Shown in pieces: positions 11,760 to 22,585 of a DNA stretch of 64,000 bases. Below the pieces are notes generated by a model. It ran no database searches and had not been told where the DNA came from. It saw only the letters and a list, made by a program, of their open reading frames with translations. The position numbers and the translations under genes are program-made. The DNA is from Zasmidium citrigriseum (taxonomy: Eukaryota; Ascomycota; Dothideomycetes; Mycosphaerellales; Mycosphaerellaceae), in contig NHNW01000003.1 of assembly GCA_002786025.1 (NCBI GenBank), positions 1,238,000 through 1,301,999 on the forward strand. Direction: 5' to 3'. Positions within the stretch are counted from its first letter, which is position 1. Each line of letters starts with the position of its first letter.

Positions 11760-12701
11760 TCCTGAGACGCTTCTCGATACCTTACCAGTTCAGCCTTCCC
11801 AAACGCAAGAAGGTAGATGCCTTTGGAATGATAGTCGATATGATGTTTCGAGGAGCACTGTCTTCCCAGCGCCAGCGCACACATGAAGTCGAACCGTGCT
11901 TCGGACCAATAGACATCTCGACCGTTGAGGATCCCACTTGGCGTGGGATGCAACGCAGCCTCCCGCTAATGAAAATGGTCCATCATTGGCCTCTTTACCT
12001 CGTCCACTTTTTAATCAATCTTCAGCTTGGAATTGGCTGGGCTCGTTCCATCTTTTGATACGGTCTGAATGGGCTCCTCCTTGGATTCTCATCCCGTCGC
12101 TTCAATTGGCCTTGATGACAGAGAGTCGTGGATTTGGAGGTGACACAGGGTGCCACTTCTGGTTCGCCAGCTTGCCTACATCGTAGGAGGTCTTCATGCA
12201 GGAAAGCCGACCACAAGATCTGATGATGACCGAGAAGAAAGGACAGCCGCCCGCTTCGTCGCTGCGAAAACGACAAGGAAGGAGCAATCTCCCCAGGATT
12301 CCCCGTCACGAGGCTGAAGCTTATTTGGACCTCCATCGTCATCATCTTCCAAGCTCACTGCAGAAGCTTTCTCTCTCCTCGAGCCGCATTCCAATTGACA
12401 GCGCTAGCGAGAAGTCATTCGTCCAGTTTATCGGACCATCGTCCGATGCTGGCTTACCATACCGATGGATGGGTATTTCATTCGTGAGTATTGCTTTTGC
12501 TCGCATGTTGGTTCACGAAGCGTCAGACGATCTGACGATGCTGATGCTACTGGTTCGGAGTCCTTCGTTCCTCGACTATTGTTCCCCTCGCGGCTGCGGT
12601 CCAGACGATATGCCTACCAATGTAGTCGGCAATATGTAGGTGCTCGATCTCCTGGTCTCGTGCGTCCTTCTTCATACTGCCCTATCTTCCTTTCTTCAAG
12701 C
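11760..12701. other. Divergent promoter region, no gene seen
   Basis: About 940 bp between the DUF6594 gene (-) and the MFS transporter (+). ORFs here are short and contradictory. The last 100 bp before 12702 is pyrimidine-rich, as expected for a fungal leader. Confidence 0.5.
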
Positions 12702-14780
12702 ATGGGTTTCAAGGACTTGGGAGGTCTCTTGACCCACAAGGGCCTGTTGGGCGACAGCCTGACAGGAAAATGGCTTCAAGTCGGAGTCTGTGTCACTGGA
12801 TCAAGTGGTTTCCTCCTTCTGGGCTACGATCGTAAGTCTCACGAACTCTCGTCGAATCAATACAGCAGCTAACAGAATCATCTACAGAAGGCGTAATGTC
12901 CGGCATCATCACCGAGCCCATTTTCCTCCAGACCTTTCCTCAAATGGCACCAAAGAACAAAGAAGGTGCCATTCAAGCTCTCGTGGTCGCCATCTACGAA
13001 ATCGGCTGTCTAATCGGCGCAATCGGTATTATTGCTTTTGGCGACAAGCTTGGACGACGGAGGTCGATTCTGCTGGGTGCGACAATCATGTGTATTGGAG
13101 CCGCGATTCAGACAACATCTTTCGGCCTTGCGCAATTGATCGTAGGGCGGATTGTGACAGGAGTTGGGAATGGTATGAATACGAGTACGATTCCTGTGTA
13201 TCAGAGTGAGATCGCGCCACCGAAGATCCGAGGGTTTTTGGTGCTGTTCGAGGTGAGTGAAGTTCAAACCATGGGGACGGCGTAGTTGTTGAAGGTTGCG
13301 ATATTGACTCTTGCACAGGGCGCTTTGATAACGCTAGGCATCGTGATAAGTTATTGGCTAAACTACGGCTTCTGGTTCATCAAGGACTATGGCAGTTTCC
13401 AATGGCGGTACGTCTTCTCTTCGGTCTCGAAACATTCAAAGACTCTCAAGCTGACATACTGGAGCTTCCCCATCGCCTTCCAAGTCGTCTTCGCCGTCAT
13501 TCTCATGATCGGGGTCCTTCTCTTTCCAGAATCACCTAGGTAAATTCTCCCAACGCCCATTCAATCAAGGAGCCCACCCTGACACATGAGACAGATGGCT
13601 GTTCAAGCACGGCAAAAATGAAGACGCAACCCACATCATGGCTCGCCTTGAAGACCTCCCGATCGACGACCCGCAAATCCAATCCGATATCAAGGAGATC
13701 CAAGAAATCAATGCCCAGGAATCGAGCAAGCTGACCTGGCGGGAGCTGATCACGAACAAGACGAGGGGAATGAATGGGTGGAGATTCAGTGCTGGCTGCA
13801 TGTCCCAGGCGTTTCAACAGATCGGCAAGCCACGCCACTATGCGACACCCAACAGATAATTCTGACATGTTCAACTATAGGTGGTATCAACCTCGTAACC
13901 TACTACGCAACAACCGTCGTGCGTCCCCCTTCCCAACCCCCAGCACCCTCCTCTCCACCAACTGACCTCTCACTCATCTAGTTCGAATCCTCCCTCGGCT
14001 TCTCCCCAACCCTCTCCCGCTTCATGACCGGCTGGCTAGGAACCGAATACTTCCTCGCCGCAGTCCTAGCCCTCTTCATCGTCGACCGTCTCGGCCGTCG
14101 AAAACTCATGATGTGGGGAGCAGCAGGGATGGCAGCCTCCCTCTTGATCATAGGAGCTTCTCTCTCGTACGCCACGCCGCAGAATAAAGGACCGGCGTAT
14201 GCGGCGACGGTGTTTATTTTTGTGTATGATACTTTCTTTGCGTTGGGGTGGTTGGGGGTTACTTGGGTAAGTCTTGCTTGGGGACTGGGTGAAGGGAGAC
14301 TGACGTGGTGGTGTAGTTGTATCCGGCTGAGGTTACGCCTATTCGGATTCGAACGCAGGCGAATGGGTTCAGTACTTGCTCGAACTGGATTTTTAATTAT
14401 GCTGTTGTGCAGCTGGCGCCGATTATGATCAACAGTATTGCGTGGAAGACGTATTTCGTCTTCTTTTGCTTCAATGTGGCGTTTATTCCCGTCATCGTAA
14501 GTCTTCCTCCTGCTAGACATGGATCCTGATTGCTGACGAAGATATGCAGTACTTCGTCTTCCCAGAGACCAACGGCTGGAAGCTCGAGACGCTGGACAAT
14601 ATCTTCGCAGAGGCATGGGAGAAGGGCGAGAATCCTGTCTTCACGGAGAAGAGACGCAGGAAGGGCGGCGCGCCAGATGAGGAGGCGGCACCTGCTGCAA
14701 GTAGTGATGAAGAACCGACGAGGAATAACACAGAGGTCAAGATCGATGAATCAGAGGCCGAGAAGAGAGAAGAACTTTAA
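12702..14780 (+). CDS. MFS sugar transporter (12 helices)
   Basis: Nine exons: 12702-12831, 12888-13252, 13319-13407, 13465-13539, 13595-13824, 13881-13918, 13982-14266, 14317-14496, 14550-14780; 540 aa. Intron 5 starts with GC (GCAAGC) rather than GT; the rest are GT-AG. The protein begins MGFKDLGGLLTHKGL and carries the sugar-porter signatures: GYDQGVMSG in helix 1, FGDKLGRRRS after helix 2, RIVTGVGNGMNTSTIPVYQS, FPESPRWLF after helix 6, VDRLGRRKLM, and PETNGWKLETLD after helix 12. These place it in the fungal sugar transporter family; the start is STL1-like, so proton symport of a sugar or polyol at the plasma membrane is plausible. The C-terminal tail is acidic and polar. The substrate cannot be read from the sequence. 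Confidence 0.9.
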
Positions 14781-14845
14781 ATTTGGAACAAATAGGCATT
14801 GAGGAACATCCGAAGTGTGTACTTTATTAACCCATACTATCTCTC

Positions 14846-15883
14846 TCAATCATCTTCCACAGCAATCCCGACCTCGCCATCCTCAACGGCAGCTTTCAAT
14901 TCCTCTATGTCACCGTTCCTCTGCCTGACAACAAACCCCAGCGTCTCCGAGAAGGTCTCGCCGTTATTGACAAACCAGTCTCCAAGCCCTCGCACATGCG
15001 TCTCAACCTGCGCCTTGAGCGGGCAATTGTCTTTCAAGTACAAGATCTGCTCAGGATCCAGCTTCATCATATCCTCAATCACGTAGTAGTGAGATATATC
15101 GTCTCCCCACCCTTCGGCTCCAGGCTCATTCCAGCGGGATGGAGCGAGTCGGGATTGGTACTTGGCAGATCCAAAGGCGGAATTGTGGAACCAGCCGTCT
15201 GGAACGAATGACGAAGGCGCAGGTGGGTAATTGAGATGGATGTTGAACAGAGGCGGATGACTGCTGTCGGGAAAGCGTTTCTGGTATTTTTGTCGGATCC
15301 TGCCGTTTGAGGGACAGATCTTGTTGGCGACCAAGTCTCGCAGAGCAACGTGAACGTCGAGCATTTCGGCCAGTTCGACAGTGGGAAAGTTGTGCAGGAG
15401 CGCGGCTCGTTCGCGGACGACGTCGGGAATACTTCTGCAGGTCCGAACATGTGCAGCATTGTGGAAAGCCTTGTCGAACAGCCAAAGACGGTAGATCGCA
15501 CGTCTCAAACGGCAGCGCTCGTCGTTTGTCAGAAGACGTCTGTTGGCGAAGTCCGTCTTCCATTTCTTGAATGGGTATATCTCTTCATATCGTTGAGCAA
15601 TACGGCCCACTTTGACGACTTGGTGTAACAGAGCTTCCGACATGGGCACCTCGCGTCGGATGTGAGCTGGCTGGGAGGCATTCTGCGTCAAGAGCTGGAT
15701 GATATCGTCGATTGGTCCGAACTCAGCATCGGCAGCTTGTTGCAGAATGACCAGCTTCTTGGAGGATTTGTAGGCGCTGTTGAATCGGTGGCAGGTAGAT
15801 GACAAGGCGATGGCGGAGGCGATGTTCGGAAGATGTAGGAAGACGTGGGTGAGGATCTCGTTGGGGAGTGTGTCGAAGTACAT
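14846..15883 (-). CDS. F-box protein
   Basis: Intronless, 345 aa. The N terminus MYFDTLPNEILTHVFLHLPN followed by SAIALSSTCHRFNSAYKSS is a classical F-box, the Skp1-binding element of SCF ubiquitin ligases. The rest is mostly helical and includes LTNDERCRLRRAIYRLWLFD, a segment common to a large group of Dothideomycete F-box proteins with no known substrate. The C terminus is acidic (VEDGEVGIAVEDD). It converges with the MFS transporter, whose stop lies 65 bp away, so the two 3' UTRs probably overlap. Confidence 0.8.
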   Translation of the reverse strand: MYFDTLPNEILTHVFLHLPNIASAIALSSTCHRFNSAYKSSKKLVILQQAADAEFGPIDDIIQLLTQNASQPAHIRREVPMSEALLHQVVKVGRIAQRYEEIYPFKKWKTDFANRRLLTNDERCRLRRAIYRLWLFDKAFHNAAHVRTCRSIPDVVRERAALLHNFPTVELAEMLDVHVALRDLVANKICPSNGRIRQKYQKRFPDSSHPPLFNIHLNYPPAPSSFVPDGWFHNSAFGSAKYQSRLAPSRWNEPGAEGWGDDISHYYVIEDMMKLDPEQILYLKDNCPLKAQVETHVRGLGDWFVNNGETFSETLGFVVRQRNGDIEELKAAVEDGEVGIAVEDD

Positions 15884-16346
15884 GGTTTGGTTGGCAACTT
15901 GGTTGAATCTTGGAGGTATTTTCTCTTCTTCGGTCTTCTTCTCTTCTACAGTCTCTTCTTGTATAATCGATCAAAGCAGGCGATCGAAGGGTGTTTGGAA
16001 AGGATGCCAGACGACGTATGAACGAGCGTCTGACGACGATTAGGAGAGTCAAACAACGAAGACCCCTCCGTTGGGGCTATAAGTGCTGAACAGCTCAACT
16101 CCATTGCAAACACACTCTGGCTGAGATGCCGGCCCGCGCATGGCGGTCGCTGTGGTGGATGTCATGGTGTTGATGGAGGAAAGAGGAAAGGAAGCAGACG
16201 AAGACGCGGTGTACGACTCAATAGACCCGGCGGTGATTGGCGTGGCTGGTCAAGCGCCGGATGTCGCCGCCTCCATCTCCGCCTCCAGCTTCTCCCTCGC
16301 CCGCCAAAGCTTGGAGCAACATCACCCGCTGCTGTGCTTGTGTGAT

Positions 16347-17435
16347 ATGGACCAAGGCCACTTCAACTGCCGCGACTACTACATCTCGCCGCACTTCGCC
16401 CCGACGACTGTCACCAGCGACCGCCACCCCTTCATCCGCCATGAGTCCTTCGACGAGCTGGAGCAGCGATCTCGCTCCCCCGCGAGCTTCAAACCGAAGT
16501 TCCCATTGCTCAAGCTCCCACTCGAGTTGAGGCAGCAAATCTTCAATTACCTCCTTCCTCGCACAATACAGCATAGCGATCCGAACCCACTGGCCAGCCA
16601 TGCGAGGAACTTCAGCGCTGTAAAGAAGAGGGCAGCCAAGGGCATGATAGTCCCAAAGGCAGAACCACCTCAGAGAGGACCAAGCCATGTGGTGTGGCAA
16701 AGGGGGAATATCAAGCTGCTGTCTGTGTGTCGACAGATACATGATGAGTGTGCGGATATGCTGTATGGCAGGAACACCTTCCTGCTGTTCGTGACGTACG
16801 CTGGCATTACGTTTCGATACTCCTGGCTCTTACCCACGGGGATGACGCCGAACAGACATTACCCCTTCCTAGAGCTTCTGTCAACGAAGTACATGACCCG
16901 CATAAAACGGATCCTTGTCAACGTCGATCACGTCGATAGCTACACTGGCATGATCAAGTTCAATGTATCCGGCAAAGGTTTGACGCATGGACTACGAAAG
17001 CAAGTGCAGCGGCTGGTCAATGCACTCCAGCCGCCTCCGTCTTGTCATGAGGATGACGAAGAATGTAACGGCTGTGTGAGAGACGATCAAGATGAAGAAG
17101 ATGAAGAAAGGCGTCTCGCCAAGGTCAGCATACGAGTATCGAACGGCAACGTCTACCTAGACCAGATCAAGAGCGAAGCTGTCCGCCAGCGCGAAGCAGG
17201 CAGCAAGATCTCCGAAGACGTCGCAGAAATGCTCGAGCCGTTCGGCGATCTTAGAGGCGTACGCGAAGTCGCCATCTCAGGCGCAGTCACAGATGAGCAC
17301 GCTCGAACGCTTGAAGCAACAATGCGAAGCACGGCGCCTCTGGATCTGGATCGAACAGCCACGCTCGCAGATGGCATTCACGACCTCGAAATAGCAAGGC
17401 CTCTGCTATGCGTATATGGCAACGACATGAAATGA
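16347..17435 (+). CDS. 2EXR/F-box-like fungal protein
   Basis: Intronless, 362 aa from MDQGHFNCRDYYISPHFAPT. The frame is open to 16140, which would add 69 residues, but that part is low complexity and the chosen Met precedes the first protein-like segment. The motif KFPLLKLPLELRQQIFNYLL is the 2EXR/F-box-like helix, followed by LLSVCRQIHDECADMLYGRN, the second signature of this family. An Asp/Glu-rich loop (DEEDEERR) lies near residue 250 with a small Cys cluster before it (CHEDDEECNGC). It shares only the family fold with the protein at 3705-4637. Function is unknown. It converges on the kinase gene; 209 bp separate the stops. Confidence 0.75.
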   Translation: MDQGHFNCRDYYISPHFAPTTVTSDRHPFIRHESFDELEQRSRSPASFKPKFPLLKLPLELRQQIFNYLLPRTIQHSDPNPLASHARNFSAVKKRAAKGMIVPKAEPPQRGPSHVVWQRGNIKLLSVCRQIHDECADMLYGRNTFLLFVTYAGITFRYSWLLPTGMTPNRHYPFLELLSTKYMTRIKRILVNVDHVDSYTGMIKFNVSGKGLTHGLRKQVQRLVNALQPPPSCHEDDEECNGCVRDDQDEEDEERRLAKVSIRVSNGNVYLDQIKSEAVRQREAGSKISEDVAEMLEPFGDLRGVREVAISGAVTDEHARTLEATMRSTAPLDLDRTATLADGIHDLEIARPLLCVYGNDMK

Positions 17436-17644
17436 ACGAATAGATTACGAGAATGAGAAACGAGAAATGAAAAGAGCGGAAGAACCGAGGAAAAACATTC
17501 AACCAACTCCAAACGCCTCAGGAGGCATGCTTTCCAATCTGTTTGCAAATACCTTACCTGTTCCCAAAAACCGTAAAGAAATGTTCCAGTCTAGATTGCT
17601 TACTTCTGGTTAGCGGATCGTGGAGTGTGACTTACTGATGTCGT

Positions 17645-19843
17645 CTAGGTGTAGAGCTCTTCATCGCCTTCGGAGCTCGAACTGGAGAAGGCGCTGAGAG
17701 GCTCATCTGGTTCGGCATTGCCGACTTCAACAACGGTGCTGGAGACGTCGGCATTGTCAGTGTCAATCATACCGCCAAACTCACCTGCGAAGAGCTTTCT
17801 CAGGGTCTCTGGGCTTGCGTACGGCCCACCTGTGGTCGTTGTCGAGGGCGACGACGGTGTCAGGTGCGTCGTGTCAACATCAGGTGGGAAGAGCGCAATG
17901 GTCGGAGACTGACCGAAGACTGCCCTCCTGGACGAGTTCAGCCTGCCACATCGCGGGCCTCGAGGAAATCGAGGAGCTGGCACAGCGCCGGGTCGGAAGC
18001 GCGAGCTCGGCGGTGGGCCAGAGGCAACCGGGGAGTAGTGCGAGCTGCCTTGCGAGAAGTGAGGCCACAAGTTGAATTGAGGCTCGGGACGGGATGAGGG
18101 TTGTCCAGCATTCCAGCCTCGAGAGCGCAGAGGACTTGCCCATGTGTTCTCAGGCAGCCGACCGCCTTGGTCATACCAATGCTTCAACTCAGCTTTCAGC
18201 TCAGCAGAGACGTGGTGCAGCTCATTAGCTTCAGGACGTTGCTCGGGCTTCACGGAGAGGCAGCCCTCAAGAAGCGTCAAGATGCTTGCATGTTGCGAGA
18301 CAGGAGACTTCATGAAGGCGGCTCTGATGCTGCTGCCGGGCCGATACATCTTACCAGTCACAACCTCATAGACAGAGGCGCCGAAGGCATACATGTCGGC
18401 TTTCGTGGTGCCAATGCCCCTGAGGTCGCGCTTCTCCAGATGGCCGTTGTCGAACAAGAGGAATTTCAGCTCTAATTCAGGCGCATTATAGGCCTTGGTT
18501 CCGCTGATGCCATCAGCTCGGTCAGTAGAAGTGGTCTGGCCAAAGTCCCCAAGGACGATCGTTGGCATGCCATACTTGTCATCGGGCTTCCACTTCAAGA
18601 AGATGTTGCCAGGCTTCAGGTCGCGGTGAACAAAGTTCTTCTTTCGATTGCCAATGGAGGTCGTCGAGTTAGTCTCCGCATCATAGCTGACATCTCCATG
18701 GTGCAAGTAGGCCAGGACGTCAATCATGCTGCTGATGAAGTGCAGGATGAATGGCGCGGGGACATCACCATTGACATCGTCGATGAAGTTGTATACATCG
18801 CCGGCATCGCAGTACTCAAAGACCACATTGGCCATTGGAGTATCATCATACCAGTAAGTAGCGACATCGACAAGACGGAGGACATTCTTATGCGGAGCAA
18901 TGCCAGAGATCAAGACCTCAGCCTCCTCAGGAGCGTGGATCTTTCGATGCCGCAAGCCCTCAGGTGCGATCATCTGCTTGATGATGAAGCGCTCGCCAGT
19001 CTCACGGTGCTTGACGAGGTGGATAACGCCCTGGGAGATCTCCGCGAGTGTGTCGAGTAGCTCATAGTCTTTGGCGAAGCTCTCGACATTCGGCTGAAGG
19101 GTGTGTCTCTTCTTCTTGGGCTTCAGGTTCTTCACGGCACTTTTCAGCCTTTGCATCTTGGGCTTCCGCTTAGGTTGTCGCTGCAGCATCGGCATCTCAA
19201 GCATAGGAATATCGAGAGCCGGATTGCGAAAATCAACATCAACATGCGCAGCCGGATGCTCAGCAGTAAAGCCCGCAAACAGATTCTCACCAAAGTCCGG
19301 AACAACAAAGTCCCCATGAGCACTCACAAGGGAGACTCTCGGTCTCACAGGTCGTGGCGGCGGTGTTCGTCGTCGTGGTGGTGGTGCTTCCGGGACTCCA
19401 ACATTCTCACCCGCACGGTTCTTCCGCGCAAACAACTTCTTCCACCACTTGCTCTTCTTCTGGGCCTTGACACGTGGGCTCAAAGAAGCCCTGCCGCCGG
19501 CCATACCAGTGGTTAGGGCGGGAGGGGTGTTCTGTGAGAACAAAGGGGCGCAGGCGAGGGCGACTGCCGCGGTGCCGTATAACGATGCGAAGATCGTTAC
19601 GGCGAGGATGGGCATGGAGGGGAGGTGGTTGGTGGGTGTTGCGGATTCAGGGCCAGCCTGAATGGAGGGTGTTTCGAAGGTGGAGAGGTAGTCTGGAGTC
19701 GCTTGGTTGGGAGGGGGAAACACACAGAACGAAAGGGATTTTGTGGTGGTTGGTGGTGATAGTATATAGCTCGATGGCCGAGGTTGGTGATGGTGTTTTG
19801 GACAAAGGTGATGGGTGTTTTCTTTGTCTCGTGAAGAGGACAA
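17645..19843 (-). CDS. Serine/threonine protein kinase with N-terminal hydrophobic segment
   Basis: Intronless frame of 732 aa. The first 76 residues are His/Pro/Thr-rich; a Met at 19615 starts a clean hydrophobic segment (MPILAVTIFASLYGTAAVAL) and is the more likely start, giving 656 aa with a signal anchor or signal peptide. A basic stretch and a disordered linker lead to the kinase domain near YELLDTLAEISQGVIHLV. Catalytic motifs are present: Lys in RFIIKQMI, VHRDLKPGNI, LGDFGQTT and YNAPELE. The nucleotide loop lacks the GxGxxG glycines, which is unusual. The loop before HRDLKP has a 20-residue insertion. After the kinase domain comes a Pro/Ser-rich tail ending in acidic residues. It resembles lineage-specific fungal kinases rather than a named yeast kinase. 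Substrate unknown. Confidence 0.8.
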   Translation of the reverse strand: MSSSRDKENTHHLCPKHHHQPRPSSYILSPPTTTKSLSFCVFPPPNQATPDYLSTFETPSIQAGPESATPTNHLPSMPILAVTIFASLYGTAAVALACAPLFSQNTPPALTTGMAGGRASLSPRVKAQKKSKWWKKLFARKNRAGENVGVPEAPPPRRRTPPPRPVRPRVSLVSAHGDFVVPDFGENLFAGFTAEHPAAHVDVDFRNPALDIPMLEMPMLQRQPKRKPKMQRLKSAVKNLKPKKKRHTLQPNVESFAKDYELLDTLAEISQGVIHLVKHRETGERFIIKQMIAPEGLRHRKIHAPEEAEVLISGIAPHKNVLRLVDVATYWYDDTPMANVVFEYCDAGDVYNFIDDVNGDVPAPFILHFISSMIDVLAYLHHGDVSYDAETNSTTSIGNRKKNFVHRDLKPGNIFLKWKPDDKYGMPTIVLGDFGQTTSTDRADGISGTKAYNAPELELKFLLFDNGHLEKRDLRGIGTTKADMYAFGASVYEVVTGKMYRPGSSIRAAFMKSPVSQHASILTLLEGCLSVKPEQRPEANELHHVSAELKAELKHWYDQGGRLPENTWASPLRSRGWNAGQPSSRPEPQFNLWPHFSQGSSHYSPVASGPPPSSRFRPGAVPAPRFPRGPRCGRLNSSRRAVFGQSPTIALFPPDVDTTHLTPSSPSTTTTGGPYASPETLRKLFAGEFGGMIDTDNADVSSTVVEVGNAEPDEPLSAFSSSSSEGDEELYT

Positions 19844-22172
19844 TAGATGAAAGAAGTTTCTTGATTGGGTAAATCCGAAACAATGTCTCTTTGTCCCTCA
19901 AAGGTGCTTCATCTGTGTTGTTATGCGGGGAGTTTCAGATCCTGTGTTGCTTGGTGCCGTCACCGCAAGAACTATGGGAGTGTTGAAGCCCGCCACGCCC
20001 CAATTCCGGTGTCAGATGGAAGGTGTGTGCCGCATAGCTGTGACCTACCTACCATTGAAGAATTTCGACACCACCTTTGCTCGAAATACGCGAATTGCTT
20101 ACCTTTGGAATATGGCGAGCGGCTCTTGCCATGTGGAGCCTGCCTCCATTTTCCAAGAGTCCTACTCCTTCCCATTCTTATGGCTTCTTTTCCACAGCAA
20201 GATTCGTATCGTTCGGTGTGGTGACATCTGCTGGTCCAGAAACCTTGAGATCCAAGGAAAGTACCACTGTTGCATCTCCGGTCCAGATAATTCAAAAGTA
20301 TCATCCAGTTGTTCGACCTACCTGGTGAGTTGCGAGATAACCCTCTGGTTCTGGCGTGCTCGAGATCGATAACTGCCGGCAATGGACCCGGACTCCGGAC
20401 GTCTCTTGGGCAGCAAAAGCCTACATTGGCCTACAGCTTCTCGCTTCTGCTCTCCATTGTAATGGCTTGAACAGCGGTGTGATCCGCCCGCTGTTGCAGG
20501 CTGCGTGGCTGCGGTCGAACAGTGCATTTAGCGGACATGCTCGGAGCACAATGAACCACCACGAGTACGATACTGTGTCCTGCGATAGTCTGACTTCGAT
20601 CTTGCTTTTTGACTTCTGTTCGGTTTGCGGATTTCCCGAGGATCGATTCTCGTTGCTGTTGGGGTCTCAATCTCGTCGTGTGCCACAGTCGATCCTTGTC
20701 AGCAACAACCTCCCAGTCCCAATTGATAACAACTGTGAAGTGAAGATAGGATGAACGTCCGAGCGATGTCCCGCCTCTTGTGCATGGTGAGCCGTCACCA
20801 GCCGCGGTCGTCAGAACGGATCTCTTACCGCCTCCAAGTGATGACTTCTAGAAACTGCTGATCGTCGATGCCGGTGGGCAGGCCTGTGCTCATATTCATG
20901 TGTCGAGATTGAAAACTCATCGCAAGCCTCAAACACACTGCAATGCAATGCAGGCGCTCCTTCTCCAGAGCGTGATCGACCTGTCAAGCTGTCAGTGTTG
21001 TCAATAAGAACAGCATCCCAGCAAACAGCACAGAGGATAAAGAAATCCGCATATGCCTGACTCGGCACCGAGCACAACCACGAACATGCTGTTGCTCGGA
21101 CGCTTTCGATACCGAGCCATGGAACGCTTGACCGCCAGCAAAAGTCCAATGCCAGCTCGAAGTGTGAACTGTGGAGCCGCGTGCAGCGACTGCTGAAATC
21201 GGGAAGCACACAGCCATCAGATGCCGCCCCATGCCCCACGCGGTTGGGATCATACATCTTTCTTGTGATGCTGCCGACTGCCGCAGACGCCAACCAAAGT
21301 TACAATCGTCTTGAGTGAAGCCGCATCTTCACCGCAAAGTTTAGAGTTTTGGAAGCCGTTGGAAAAGAACTGGTGGGATGTTCAACGGCTCGGCAAGGCT
21401 TCGAAATGTCCGCAGAGGATTGTGGCCTGATCTGGCGGTGAACATCTATTCCATTGCAAAGACGCATCCAGTGTGACTGTTTCGATGTGTTGTGAAGCTC
21501 GATTGAACAGATCCAAGCTGTCGTTGTACAAGATCTTGCTGTCCGGGTTCTTGGAATTGACCGCCAACACGATATATGCACCCCACTGTATGGAAGTGAG
21601 CTATTGTGGGGGTGCCATTGAGTTCCAGAAGCTGCCCCTCAGATGAAACAACTCCACGGTATCGAAAGCACTCAGGGTACTCAGGGTCGGCGCGAACGAT
21701 GCAGACTTGCAATAGCGTCTCGCGGGTGGCTGCATTCCAGAGGATACGGTGCTGTTTGACTGCCTTAGTCTGCTCCTCATCGTCTATCCTGCGGCGGATT
21801 CAGCCATGATCCGGAGCGGCAGTGGACTTTGGAAGTCCTGGTTGGAGAGAAACCTGCGGCGGGCTTGCTGTAGCGAAAGGATGATTGCATCGCGCCCACG
21901 CGGAGCGCTGCAGGTCCGTCACTCTCGAGACCTCTTATCGCTCTCCTGAACCAATTTCTTGAAGCCCGTGCCGATGCTCGTGCTTCACCGCCAGACAATC
22001 CCCCTCACCGTAATGGGTCTCCACCAGAGGGACAGCTGTGCCTAAGAGCGGGAGAGCGACGAGTAGAGGGTATTTAGAGCTCGCTCCGTTCCTCGGACGG
22101 CCCTGATTCTTTGTCTTTGCCATCCAAACTTGAACCCTTCACAACACACCACTTCCAACCACATCAGCCAAC
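19844..22172. other. 2.3-kb intergenic stretch, no gene seen
   Basis: Several ORFs of 60-160 codons lie on both strands (for example minus 21293-20811, plus 20356-20754) but none shows a domain, a signal peptide or extendable splicing. Base composition is like the rest of the left half, and no RIP-like bias is visible. Confidence 0.45.
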
Positions 22173-22585
22173 ATGCCTCACACCGAGCTCAACAGCAAGG
22201 CCGAATTCGACCAGGCCCTCCAGACCTCGGGCAAGTACGTCCTCATCTACGCCTACGAGGGCTCCGTCAACCCAAAGGCCGATGAGTAAGTTGATCCACG
22301 ATTCGTTGCTCTCCGGCGATTGTTCTGACCGTGTTCCAGGTACGCCGACAAGTTCGCCGCCACCACCGCTGCCTACAAGGTCGATGTCTCCAAGCACGAG
22401 GCTGCCAAGGTGAGAACATGTCTCCGATTCCATGGGTTGCCTGAAAGCTTGCTGACTCGATCCAGTCCTACTTCAACGTGACCAAGACCCCTACCGTCGT
22501 TGTCTTCAAGGATGGCAAGGAGGTCAAGAAGGCCGAGGGTATGGACGAGGCCGGCATGGAGGAGGTCGCCAGCATCCTGTCCTAA
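22173..22585 (+). CDS. Thioredoxin-fold protein lacking the CXXC active site
   Basis: Three exons, 22173-22285, 22340-22409 and 22466-22585, give 100 aa. Introns are GTAAGT..CAG and GTGAGA..CAG. The fold is readable as thioredoxin: strand KYVLIYAY, helix KADEYADKFAAT, strand AYKVDVSKH, helix EAAKSYFNV, the cis-Pro loop TKTPTVVVFKDGKEV, and the final helix DEAGMEEVASILS. Where thioredoxins have WCGPC this protein has YEGSVNP, and there is no Cys in the whole chain. It therefore cannot do dithiol exchange. A binding or scaffold role is the natural inference. The length equals that of a normal thioredoxin, and codon use and splicing look intact, so this is a maintained gene rather than a relic. 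Confidence 0.88.

Noticed and set aside
19844..22172. Genes in this gap (for example 20811-21293 minus, 160 codons)
   Set aside because: No domain, no signal peptide, no compatible splicing and overlapping ORFs on the other strand.
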